Shown piece after piece: positions 46,118 through 56,227 of a stretch of DNA of 64,000 nt. The stretch comes from Gracilariopsis chorda. Lineage: Eukaryota; Rhodophyta; Florideophyceae; Gracilariales; Gracilariaceae. Numbering within the stretch: the stretch's first letter is position 1; every line of letters begins with the position of its first letter. The notes under the pieces are model-generated. The model had not been told where the DNA came from. It made no database searches and worked only from the letters and a program-made list of their open reading frames with translations. A program made the position numbers and the translations under genes. The stretch spans positions 22,555 to 86,554 of the forward strand of contig NBIV01000311.1 in assembly GCA_003194525.1 (NCBI GenBank), in the 5' to 3' direction.

Positions 46118-46646
46118 ACTCGCCCACTGAGCGCTCGCGCTCTCCTTCGCTGTGGTTAACCTACGGTGTGGGTTCTAGCACTTTGGGCGAGTCAGGACGT
46201 CTGAAAAAGGTACGCTGGCGGTATTGGCGGGATCTGTTAAGTTTAACTTTCTCACTGAATAAAGCGTTCGTCATCCAGATTTAATTGGTCCGGCAACTAT
46301 TTCTGGGTGGCGTTCACGTGAGGTACGATAGCTCCCCACAAAACGTGCTTTGCGCGGAAGTAGTAGCCCTTGAAGAGTCTAGAAAGGGAACAACAGAGTA
46401 CGAGTCGAGCAACAGCGGCTCTGTCTGGATCTAAGGAACTGTTAAAGAGAAACGGTCTTCGGACTAAATTACGTCCAGCACAGAGTTGCCTAGCGATTTT
46501 GGGATTGTAAATCTCACAGTCCTGGCAGAATCTCCAGGCACGGCCCCCTGTTTACTCTGTACAGGTCAATTCCCAATCTGGGCGGTTTCTTTGTGGTCAA
46601 GATATTTTATCTTCGTTGCAACGATCCAAAACTTCGGTGCTAGGTG

Positions 46647-46654
46647 TATAAAAG
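46647..46654 (+). promoter_or_regulatory. TATA box of Helitron Rep gene
   Basis: TATAAAAG, 130 bp upstream of the ATG at 46784 and followed by a pyrimidine-rich leader. It is well placed for transcription of the Rep frame. Confidence 0.55.
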
Positions 46655-46783
46655 GGTTTGGCAGCCCGTAGCACAATTGTTCTCGACCATATCCATCTTT
46701 TCTTTTTTTCTTCTTTTCTTTTATTTGCTTTGCCGGTCTTTGGACAGTTTGTCTTTTGTGTGGTGTGCTTAAGTTCTTTTACA

Positions 46784-49700
46784 ATGCCTCCAACTGAGCC
46801 CAGTGATTCAGGCGATGCCACACGTGAGCAGAACCGTCAATGTACTGCTGCAAAACGTCGAGCAGAGTCCAGTGAGCAACAGGCAGAGAGGAGACGTCTT
46901 GATAGAGAGCGAGCAGCGATACGGAGGGCAAATGAATCTGACGAACAGCGTGAAGCACGAAGAGCAGCTGATAGGGAACATACGAGACGAAGAAGGGCTG
47001 CACAATCAGCGCGGCAGACTGATGAAAATCGTGAGACTAACCGCGTAGCGACTGCTTCGGCACGAGCTTCAGAGACCCCAGCTCACCGTTCAAACCATCA
47101 GGGAAATGATCGTGATGTCTGGCGTGCTGCGAGATCACAGAATGATCCTTTGACTCAACAATCTCGCCGTCACTCCGACATAACATCTAGACAGGCATCA
47201 CGAGAGCTCGAGAGCACAGCTGATCTACAACAGCGTCTTGAAGCTCAGCGCGAGAGCCGAAATGTCGCCCCTCGATTGTTTGACTCGGATAATGTCAATG
47301 ACAGTGGCTACATGGACCTTGGTCTCATGAATGTCGAGTGCCGCTTCTGCAAGGCACTGCACTTCAGAGAGCAGAGAGTGGTGAACAGCTCTCGCCGGAA
47401 CCCGCTTTTCTCTCAGTGCTGTGCAAAAAGGCATCTCAGCTTCCCTGCGCTTCTGCAGCCTCCGCCTCTTCTTCGTCAACTGTTGACTGGGACTGGGCCC
47501 CAAGAGAACCACTTTCGGGCTGAGATCCGTGCCTACAACACCGTTATGTGTATGGCTTCCGTCAAGGCAAATTGGGTGAGCCGTGGTTCAGGAGACTCTA
47601 CCTTCAATGCTACGATCACCATGCAGGGACAGATCTATCACTACATGGGTCCGCTCATTTCCGCTCAGGGTGTCCAGACCGCATTTCTGTCTGTGTACAT
47701 CCATGACATCGACTATGACGCGCAGTCTGCGAGGCGAGCGGGGTTGCTGCCCCGCCTCCAACCGGAACTGCTGTCTCAGTTGGCAGCCATGCTGCACACG
47801 GGGAATCCATACGTGCAGACATTCTGCAGCCTGCGCGAGTGGGCTATCACCGATACGCCAGCAATTACGTATCAGATGGTGATCCATGCTGATAGACGGC
47901 CCCGCGGCGAGCATGTTCGTCGCTACAACTGGCCCGAGGCGTTGCAAGTAGCCGCCATCATTCCAGGAATTGAGTACGGCGAGATTGGGACGCGCGATAT
48001 TGTTGTGCGTAGGCATGGAGAGCTGACTGTAAATGGTTATGAGGTGCTGGAAACTATCTCCGTCAGTCACAGATCGTACGATCCCTTGAGCTACTTTCTT
48101 TTGTTCCCATGTGGCCAGGACGGATGGCACCCTGAGATGAGGTATTGCCCACCAAACGCCTCGCAAGAGAAGAATGTGACTCCGCTGATGTATTATTCGT
48201 GGCAGTTTTTCGAGAGATCGACCGAGTTCAGTACGATTCTACGCGGCAAACGGCTCTTCCAGCAGTACATGGTTGACCAGTTCTGCAAGGTTGAGTCGGA
48301 GCGTTTGTCTTACTTACGACACAACCAAGACAGACTTCGAGCTGCAGACTATACATCCCTGCGGGAGAGCCTGGGTGACTCTCTGCTGCGCGTCGATGAG
48401 GCCGATGCGGTTCGCGCTGGACGACTGTTCGTGTTGCCCTCCACATTTGTAGGAGGTGACCGATACATGAGACAGCAAATGCACGACATCATCGCCATAT
48501 CCGACACCATTGGGCACCCCGATATCTTTCTCACGATGACGTGCAATCCGAACTGGCCTGAGATCACCAGGGCACTGTTCGATGGTCAGCGCGCTCCCTA
48601 TCGACCTGATCTTTGTGCTCGAGTGTTTCGTCTCAAGATGAAAGCCTTGATGTCGTTTGTTATTGATGAACAGTTCTTTGGAACTGTTCTTGCTCACATG
48701 CGGGTAATCGAGTTCCAAAAGCGAGGCCTACTGCACGCCCACATTATCTTCTTTCTCAACGAAGATGCAGAGCAGCAGCTCCGAGACCCTGCTCACATTG
48801 ACGAGCTCATCTCAGCTGAGATTCCTCCTTTCACCGACGCCACCTTACAAGAGTTGGTGCTCAAGCACATGATTCACACTCCGTGCGGTGCAGGCAACCG
48901 GTCAGCGCTGTGCGTGCGCGAGCTGACCTGCTTGAAGCACTTTCCGAAGCCGTTTCGCTGCAAAACTGCACGGCTTGAGAATGAGTACTACATCAGCTAC
49001 CCAAGACGCGCTCTTTCCGAGGGCGTGGTGTCTGTGGAACGAAGCTATAGGGTTGGCCGTCGACAGCGCGTAGTGACGTTGGACAATTCGTGGGTAGTTC
49101 CACATTGCCCAGAGCTTCTCCGCCAGTTTGCATGCCACATCAACGTTAAGCTATGCATATTGCGACTGGGCGGTATCAAGTACCTCTTCAAGTATGTGTG
49201 CAAGGGTTCCGACGGAGTCACCATGGAGATTGTAGATGAGAACGGACGCCATGACGAGATCCAGAACTTCCAGGACGCACGGTATGTGTCAGCCTCCAAA
49301 GCAGTGTGGCGGTTGCTTGCGTTTGACATTGTCGATCGCAATCCACCCGTCGTACGGCTTGAAGTACACTTGAAAGATCACCATACGGTGTTCTTCCGGG
49401 AAGGCGACGAGCACTCTGCTGATAGCAGAGAACGGGTAGGAACCAAGCTGACTGAGTGGTTTGTGGCCAACCGAAAGTACCCCGGCGCACAGCATATCCC
49501 TTATGCCCAGTTCCCGAGGTACTTTACTTGGAACAAATCAAACAAATGCTGGAAGCCGCGTGCATTTCTCCGACGTCGTTCGGTGTCTCGAAGCCAGCCC
49601 ACCTCCTCCTCAGCGGCCGCTGCAGCAGCCGATCTATACGACTTCACTGGCAGCGGTGCGCATGTAGTTGGGCGCATTTACACCGCCAGTCCACGAGAGG

Positions 49701-49798
49701 GTGAGCGGTACTACCTCCGCTTACTCTTGACCCATACAGCGGGTGCTACAATGTACTTCCTTTCAGCATCTCCGCACCGTGGATGGTCAGCAGTGTGA
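46784..49798 (+). CDS. Helitron Rep (HUH endonuclease) part of RepHel
   Basis: 1004 residues from ATG at 46784 (ACAATGC context). Upstream in-frame codons back to 46658 have no ATG. Residues about 10-110 are repeats of an Arg/Glu-rich pattern (RRAESSEQQAERRR), common at Helitron N-termini. The Helitron_like_N region follows, with FLTMTCNPNWPEI, the HUH motif GLLHAHIIF and the two-tyrosine motif KYLFKYVCKGSDG. These are the parts that cut and join single-stranded DNA in rolling-circle transposition. The frame leaves the Rep-helicase polyprotein near 49750, where about four extra bases (ATGT) sit between GAT and TSFQHLRT. It then stops at 49798, while the helicase continues in another frame. 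Confidence 0.88.
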   Translation: MPPTEPSDSGDATREQNRQCTAAKRRAESSEQQAERRRLDRERAAIRRANESDEQREARRAADREHTRRRRAAQSARQTDENRETNRVATASARASETPAHRSNHQGNDRDVWRAARSQNDPLTQQSRRHSDITSRQASRELESTADLQQRLEAQRESRNVAPRLFDSDNVNDSGYMDLGLMNVECRFCKALHFREQRVVNSSRRNPLFSQCCAKRHLSFPALLQPPPLLRQLLTGTGPQENHFRAEIRAYNTVMCMASVKANWVSRGSGDSTFNATITMQGQIYHYMGPLISAQGVQTAFLSVYIHDIDYDAQSARRAGLLPRLQPELLSQLAAMLHTGNPYVQTFCSLREWAITDTPAITYQMVIHADRRPRGEHVRRYNWPEALQVAAIIPGIEYGEIGTRDIVVRRHGELTVNGYEVLETISVSHRSYDPLSYFLLFPCGQDGWHPEMRYCPPNASQEKNVTPLMYYSWQFFERSTEFSTILRGKRLFQQYMVDQFCKVESERLSYLRHNQDRLRAADYTSLRESLGDSLLRVDEADAVRAGRLFVLPSTFVGGDRYMRQQMHDIIAISDTIGHPDIFLTMTCNPNWPEITRALFDGQRAPYRPDLCARVFRLKMKALMSFVIDEQFFGTVLAHMRVIEFQKRGLLHAHIIFFLNEDAEQQLRDPAHIDELISAEIPPFTDATLQELVLKHMIHTPCGAGNRSALCVRELTCLKHFPKPFRCKTARLENEYYISYPRRALSEGVVSVERSYRVGRRQRVVTLDNSWVVPHCPELLRQFACHINVKLCILRLGGIKYLFKYVCKGSDGVTMEIVDENGRHDEIQNFQDARYVSASKAVWRLLAFDIVDRNPPVVRLEVHLKDHHTVFFREGDEHSADSRERVGTKLTEWFVANRKYPGAQHIPYAQFPRYFTWNKSNKCWKPRAFLRRRSVSRSQPTSSSAAAAAADLYDFTGSGAHVVGRIYTASPREGERYYLRLLLTHTAGATMYFLSASPHRGWSAV

Positions 49799-51683
49799 TA
49801 GCTTCAGGGAGGCCTGCCTCAAGATGGGCCTTCTCGCCGACGACAGCGAGTGGACACGGGCACTACGCGAGTCCTTTCGCTCTTCATTTGTTCCACTCTC
49901 TCATTTGTTTGCCACCATCTTGTTTTACTGCAAGCCGTCGGACCCCCGTTTTCTGTGGGAGCAGCATCTATCGATGTTCCTGCAAGATATACGCGCTCGA
50001 CATTGCGGCATGATGCACGCACTGGCCAACGACGAAAGAGCCAGCTCTTACGTTCTCTTAGAAGTGCAAAAGGCATTGCAAGAAATGGGTGTCCCACTGG
50101 CCTCTCGGTCATCGTACGGTCTTCCGACACCCATGCAGGACCTAACGAAAATGCGCACTCCAGCTCAGTCTCCGCAGCAAATCCAGTCGGAGCTGAAGGA
50201 CACTGTGCAAGCTGCCCTCCTTCTCTTCAATGAGCGTCAGCGTCTGGCGTTCAATACCGTCGTGGGAGCCATCCTTCCTGGCGTGTCCGCGGAGAGCTTA
50301 CAAAGCCTTGGTGGTCCTTCTACAGCAACGCAGCCAACCACCCACGTCTTTTTCTTGGATGCTCCGGATGAAACCGGCAAGAACTTCCTCTCCAAGGCAA
50401 TTCAGGCCACGTTACGCCTTCGTGGCAAGTCCGTCCTTACGGTAGCCACGTCTGCTGTAGCAGCCATACTGCTTGAGGGCGGTCGGACGGCCCACTCCGT
50501 TTTCAGGATTCCCATCCCAGCCACCGCTGAGAGCACGTGCAACATCCCGGTCAACTCGCACCTGGCCACTCGCATGAAGAACGTCGACCTCATTATCTGG
50601 GACGAGATCGTAATGTGTTATCGCTTCTGCGTCGAAGCCGTAGACCGCACTCTCCGTGACATAACGCGCTCGCAGCTCCCCTTTGAAGGCAAGTTCGTAT
50701 TGCTTTGTGGCGACTTTTGGCAGATTCTCCCCGTTGTTCGTGGCGGCTCTCGATCAGTGATCGTCAACGCATGCATCAAACGCTCAAGTCTCTTTTCTCA
50801 CTTTCGCACCTTGAGATTGACTGAGAACATGCGCCTTTCTGCGCTCCGTCGAGACCCCACAGCGACCCAGGAGGTAATGCACTTTCCAATCACGCTCTTG
50901 CAGATTAGAGAGGCCAGACTGCCAGGCACTGTCCCGCCAAAGCACCCCTTCACCCTCCCAGAATCCGTACAATGTGTGGAGTCGTTCCGCACCATGGTCC
51001 GTAACGTCTTTCATGGTATCGCTCAAAGGTACATAGATGCAGATTGGCTAACGTCAACGGTGATTATAACCGCACGATACTATCGCCTACTAGAGCTTAA
51101 CGACTATGTAGGCCACATGGTACCTGGAGCGTATCGCACGTACCTCGGTGCGGACAAGGTGAGCGACGACGACGGTGCCGCGCTGCAGTACCCTGTCGAG
51201 ATGCTCAACACTCTGACGGCCAGGTCAGCGCTGCCGGACCACCGCCTCAAACTCAAAAAGGGCTTTGTGGTTATGCTCCTTCGCAACTTGGATCCCTCAA
51301 ACGGCCACGTCAATGGTGCCCTCTATACCGTAGAAGACATGCAAAGCAACGTACTGTTCCTTCCACTCGCTTCTGGAGTAAATCGTGGCAACCCACTATG
51401 CCTGCCGCGCATGCCCTGTGGACCTGGAGACGACAACTTTCCGGTTCCCAACTTCACCCGCACCCAGTTCCCAGTACGTGTTTGTTTTGCCATCACTACC
51501 AATAAGGCACAGGGTCAGTCGTATAGTGGTCGCATCGGACTGGATTTGCGTGATGGCTGTTTCACGCATGGCCAGCTGTACGTCGCCTTTTCTCGGACCA
51601 TGAACCCGTCCAACATCGTGGCCTGTCTCCCTGCCGGTAGCACCTCTACCAATAATGTAGTGTACCCCGAAGTTCTTTTGTAG
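49743..51683 (+). CDS. Helitron Pif1-type helicase part of RepHel, frame-separated
   Basis: 646 residues, continuing the Rep protein in a different frame. It has no ATG at its start (GTG at 49743), and homologous sequence begins at TSFQHLRT near 49755. The Pif1/RecD-like order is: Walker A FLDAPDETGKNF, Walker B LIIWDEIVM, LLCGDFWQILPVV, a region around LRLTENMRL, and the C-terminal TTNKAQGQ and HGQLYVAFSR. The P-loop is unusual: GGTGKT is expected, but this copy has DETGKN, losing a glycine and the Mg-binding Thr. The rest is open with no stop for nearly 2 kb. Its last 222 bp recur at 53731-53952. Confidence 0.88.
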   Translation: MLQCTSFQHLRTVDGQQCDSFREACLKMGLLADDSEWTRALRESFRSSFVPLSHLFATILFYCKPSDPRFLWEQHLSMFLQDIRARHCGMMHALANDERASSYVLLEVQKALQEMGVPLASRSSYGLPTPMQDLTKMRTPAQSPQQIQSELKDTVQAALLLFNERQRLAFNTVVGAILPGVSAESLQSLGGPSTATQPTTHVFFLDAPDETGKNFLSKAIQATLRLRGKSVLTVATSAVAAILLEGGRTAHSVFRIPIPATAESTCNIPVNSHLATRMKNVDLIIWDEIVMCYRFCVEAVDRTLRDITRSQLPFEGKFVLLCGDFWQILPVVRGGSRSVIVNACIKRSSLFSHFRTLRLTENMRLSALRRDPTATQEVMHFPITLLQIREARLPGTVPPKHPFTLPESVQCVESFRTMVRNVFHGIAQRYIDADWLTSTVIITARYYRLLELNDYVGHMVPGAYRTYLGADKVSDDDGAALQYPVEMLNTLTARSALPDHRLKLKKGFVVMLLRNLDPSNGHVNGALYTVEDMQSNVLFLPLASGVNRGNPLCLPRMPCGPGDDNFPVPNFTRTQFPVRVCFAITTNKAQGQSYSGRIGLDLRDGCFTHGQLYVAFSRTMNPSNIVACLPAGSTSTNNVVYPEVLL

Positions 51684-52229
51684 ACGAACTTGATAGCGTT
51701 TAGTAAACCTCTTCTTTTTTCTTTCATTTTTTTTTCTTCTCTTCCCTTACTCCGCAAAAGTACTTGCATTATACAAACAAACTACCCAAAACACGCTACC
51801 CAAATACTTCTTTCACTATAATGCTTCTTTCACTGCTTAAACCGTGCAAAGCACGCAATGGAGCCACTTCTCCCCCCACTTATACTAAAGCGGAAGTTTG
51901 TCTGTCTGTGTGTCTGTCTGTCAGCTAACGCTCACTCATTGGCTGCAAAATCGCCAAGGAGGCTGCCAAGTGGAAACGTGGCATTTTATGCTCTCCAAGA
52001 GGCATCTTGCACCGCATAATGCGACACGTTTCCACCTGGTGCCTTTTGCACGCCATCGTGCACCGCATAATCCGACAGGTTTCCACCTGGCGTCTTCTGC
52101 ACGCCACAGTAGCCTAGCCGTTTGACCATAGCTGCACACCCACTATATTACAGTAACTAAGCCGTTGCAGTGCAGTGCACATGACCGTTTTGAGTACTAT
52201 TTTTCAAGGGTCATGTGCACCAATCGCAT

Positions 52230-52722
52230 TGCACGCTACACTACACCATAGTTATGCACACCAATAAAATGGCACTACACTAAAGCGTGCCATGTCACTC
52301 ACCATGGTTATGCACACCAATGAAATGGCACTCCAATAAATCGTGCCGTGTCATTCACCATAATTAAATGACACTACGATAAACCGTGCCATTTTAATTA
52401 CCATGGTTATGCACACCAATAACATGGCACTAAAATAAAGTGTGCCATGTCACTCACCATGGTAATGAAAACCAACAAAATGGCACTACAATAAAGCGTG
52501 CCATGTCATTCACCATGGTTAAATGGCACTACAATAAAGCCTGTCATTTTAATTACTATAGTTATGCACACCAATAAAATGGCACTAAACTAAAGCGTGC
52601 CATGTCATTCACCATGATTATGCACTCCAATAAAATAGCACTGCACTAAAGCTTGCCATGTTCCTCACCATGGTTAGGCACACCAGTTAAATGGCACCAC
52701 ACAAAAGCGTGCCATGTCATTC
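52230..52722 (+). repeat. 56-bp hairpin minisatellite, unit 1
   Basis: About nine copies of a 56-bp unit with the core TGGCACTACACTAAAGCG and the arm TGCCA, plus the palindrome ACCATGGT. Some copies lack about 15 bp after CCATG. Confidence 0.85.
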
Positions 52723-53730
52723 GCGCGCTGAGCGCTCCCCTTTCTTTTGCTTTAGTTACTCTACAAATGAAACATTGCTTGACATAAGTATACACGCATT
52801 TAATTACAGGCACGTCTATAATCCTCTTCACCATAGAGCATTACGCAGTGATCTCTTATCCAACGCTTTACGTAACCATGCTCTACACGACGATGCCAGG
52901 CGCGACAATTGTAAGAAGAACAAGGCTATGTGTAATGATTCGATGCGCGACGATTCTAGGCACGACGATGCTCTAAAATGCTGCAGTATACGCGAAGGTT
53001 TTACTTCCGCACGGTAGCATAGTTTACTGCATAATTGCCACACGCAGTGCTGCTTTCTACGATGCTCCGCGCAACCAAGCTATGCTTGAACATGTTCTAC
53101 ATGAAGACATTATGCGACATAGTGTAATGCGCGACGATTCTACTTCCGTTTACCAAGCAATGCTCTACAGCTTCATCTTCAAAGATCGATACCATAGAAG
53201 CCACAATACCTGAGCCGCACGCCATGTTACCCTAAATGAGGTTCTGCACAAAAATGCTCCACGATGCTAGACGCCACGATACTGGACGCGACGATCCTAA
53301 GCGCGACGTTGCTAGGCGCGACGATACTAGGCACGATTATACTAGGCGTATTGACTCGAAGGGCGACGATGCTAGGTGTCATGGTACACGACTATGCCCT
53401 GCACGATGGTGGCATTTTCCTTGCAAATGTTAAAATATACAGATCTCATCTACCCACCCAAAGGGTAGCGTGACATAACAGCCTCTGCAGACTGTGTGCC
53501 GAGGCAGTGGGGCAGTCTGCACGCTGGGCGTGAAACGCCCGCGTGCAAAGCATGCCATTGCCATACCAGCATCTATGAACTGCATGCGGCGGTGGTGTGG
53601 TGTTCTGCACGCGGGCGTGAAACGACCGCGGGCAGAGCACCTATTACCATTGCCTTCGATCATGCGTTGCATGACGGAGCTGACAGCGCACTTTCTATGC
53701 ACACACAATTTTATTTATTTGGTAAATTAG

Positions 53731-53952
53731 ACCCAGTTCCCAGTACGTGTTTGTGTTGCCATCACTACCAATAAGGCACAGGGTCAGTTGTATAATGGTC
53801 GCATCGGACTGGATTTGCGTGATGGCTGTTTCACGCATGGCCAGCTGTACGTCGCCTTTTCTCGGACCACCAACCCGTCTAACATCGTGGCCTGTCTCCC
53901 TGCCGGTAGCACCTCTACCAATAATGTAGTGTACCCCGAAGTTCTTTTGTAG
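53731..53952 (+). pseudogene. Helitron helicase 3' end fragment
   Basis: Copy of 51462-51683, the last 74 codons of the helicase including TTNKAQGQ and HGQLYVAFSR and the TAG stop, with a few substitutions. No start or upstream helicase is present. It marks unit 1 as derived from the large unit. Confidence 0.9.
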
Positions 53953-54142
53953 ACGAACTTGATAGCTTCAAGTAAACCTCTTCCTTTTTCTTTCATTTTT
54001 TTCTTTTCTTCTCCCTTCTTACTCTCCAAAAATACTTGCATTCTACAAACAAATTACCCAAAACACGGTACCCAAATACTTCTTTCACTCTAATGCTTCT
54101 TTTACTCCTTAACGCGTGCGAAGCACGCAATGGAGCCACTTG

Positions 54143-56227
54143 TCCCCCTTTACTAAAGACAATGATTGTCCGTCTGTCTGTGTGTCCGTCAGCTAACGCC
54201 CACTCATTGGCTGCAAAATCGAGGAGGAGGCTGCCAAGTGGAAACGTGGCATTTTATGCGCTCCAAGAGGCATCTTGCACCGCATAATGCGACACGTTTC
54301 CACCTGGCGCCTTTTGCACGCCATCTTGCACCGCATAATCCGACAAGTTTCCACCTGGCGCCTTTTGCACGCCACAGTAGCCTACATGTTTGACCATAGT
54401 AGCCCACCCGTTACACTACAGTACACGAGCTCTTGTAGTGCGGTGCACATGACGGTTTTAATTAATATTTTTCAATGGTCATGTGCACCAATAACATTGC
54501 ACGCTGTACTACACTATCCTTATGCACGCCTGTAAAATAGCACTACACTAAATCGTGCCATGTCATTCACCATGGTTATGCACACCAATGAAATGGCACT
54601 ACAGTAAAGCGTGCCATGTCATTCACCATGGTTATGCACACCAAAGTAAGGGCACTACAATAAAGCGTGCCATGTCATTCACCATGATTAAATGGCACTA
54701 CAATAAAGTGTGCCATTTAAATTACCGTTGTTATGCACACCAAAAAAGTGGCACTACACTAAAGCGTGCCATGTCATTCCCCATGGTTATGCACACCAAT
54801 AAAATAACACTACACTAAAGCGTGCCATGTCATACAACATGTTTATGTAAACCAACAAAATTGCACTATACTAAAAGGTTCAATGTCATTCGGGCGTAAA
54901 GCGCTTCCCTTTTCTTTCCTTTACTTACCCTTCAAATATGAAACTTGCTCGACATAAGTATAAACGCATTTTCTTGCCGGCATGACTATACTCCTCTACA
55001 CCATAGAGCAGTACGCAGTGATCTCCTAAACGACACTCCGCATAAACATCCTCTATACGACGATGCTAGGCGCGATAATGGTAAAAGAGACAAGGCTAGG
55101 TGCGATGATTCGAGGAGCGAGGATGCTAAGCACAACGATGCTCTAAACTGCTGCAGTATACGCGAAGGTTTTAGTTTCGCATGGTAGCATACTGTACTGC
55201 ATAGTTGCCACACGCAGTGCTGCCTTCTACAATGATCCGCGCAACAAAGCTATGCTTGACCATGTTCTACATGAAGACTTTATGCACCATAGTAGAATGC
55301 GCGACGATTCTACTTCCGTTTACCAAGCAATGCTCTACAGCTTCATCCTCAAAGCTTGATGCCGTAGAAGCCACAATACCTCAGCAGCCCGCCATGTTAC
55401 CCTAAATGAGGTTCTGCACAAGAATGTTCGACGATGCTACACGCCAAGATGCTGGGCGGTACGATCCTAATCGCGACAATGCTAGGCGCGACGATGCTAG
55501 GCGCCATGATACGAGGCACGATGATTCGAGGAGCGACGATCCTAGGTATCACTCTACAGATTTATGCTCAAATTTCGATGCAATAGAAGCCACCATACCG
55601 TCTCACACGCACTTGCGGAGGCTATCTGATGCTCTGATGGCATTAAAAGGTATATTACAGGCGGCACTGCCAATCTGTTCAATAATGCTAGGTACGAAAT
55701 GGCTACCAATGACTATGCTTTCCAAGATGGTGGCACTTTCCTTCCAAATGTTAAGATATACAGATCTCATCTACACGACCGAAGTGTATCGTGACATAGC
55801 AGCCTCGGCAGACTGCGTTCCGAGTGGGTGGGGCAGTCTGCACGTGGGTCGTGAAACGCCAGCGTGCAAAGCACGCCATTGCCAAATGAGCATCTAAGAA
55901 TTGCATGCAGCGGCGGTAGGGTGCTCTGCACGCGGGCGTGAAACGCCTGCGTGCAGAGCAGCACGCTATTGCCATTGCCTTCGATCATGAGTTGTATGAC
56001 GGAGCTGAAAGCGCACATTCTATGCACACCATTTCCATTTCTACATATTACGTGACTCAAACCATCTATGATGCTTTTCTCCACCACTGAAGCGACGGTA
56101 ACCTGAGCAATTCTAACGCCTGCGTGCAAAGTATGCACAGGAGCCAAACACGCTACCCAAATACTCCTTTCACTATAATGCTTCTTTTACTTTTTAACGC
56201 GTGCGAAGCACGCAATGGAGCCACTTG
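54143..56227 (+). mobile_element. Helitron derivative unit 2
   Basis: 2085 bp from TCCCCCTTTACTAAAGAC to CACTTG. It has the 66-bp palindrome, a minisatellite of about seven copies at 54494-54893, the 15-bp GATGCTAGG repeats (about 55430-55550), a GC-rich hairpin with CTGCACGC and GCGTGCAG arms near 55928-55960, and the 3' hairpin GCGTGC-GAA-GCACGC. The helicase tail is absent; only about 85 terminal bases match the large unit. Its right half is nearly identical to that of unit 3 while its left end is more diverged. Confidence 0.85.

Larger units (their letters stand above)
45787..51870 (+). mobile_element. Helitron, large unit with Rep and Pif1-type helicase
   Basis: A 6084-bp unit from TCCCCCCTTATTAAACCGG to GCACGCAATGGAGCCACTTC. 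The Rep and helicase frames identify a Helitron (rolling-circle). The 5' region has TGTCTG repeats, a 66-bp imperfect palindrome (45882-45947), a 15-bp near-perfect stem (46036-46050 with 46067-46081) and a 12-bp stem (46087-46098 with 46106-46117). The 3' end has a GTGC-AAA-GCAC hairpin 14 bases before the terminus. The next unit starts at 51871 with no gap. The canonical 5'-TC start is present. The 3' end reads CTTC or CTTG rather than CTRR, so a variant subgroup is possible. Confidence 0.85.
51871..54142 (+). mobile_element. Helitron derivative unit 1, keeps the helicase tail
   Basis: 2272 bp. The first 350 or so bases match the large unit's 5' end. The interior has the 56-bp minisatellite (52230-52722) and a section of 15-bp GACGATGCTAGGCGC repeats (about 53255-53390). 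From 53731 to 54142 it matches 51462-51870, that is, the helicase end plus the 3' terminus. It looks like an internal-replacement derivative. It ends CACTTG and the next unit follows directly. Confidence 0.85.
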
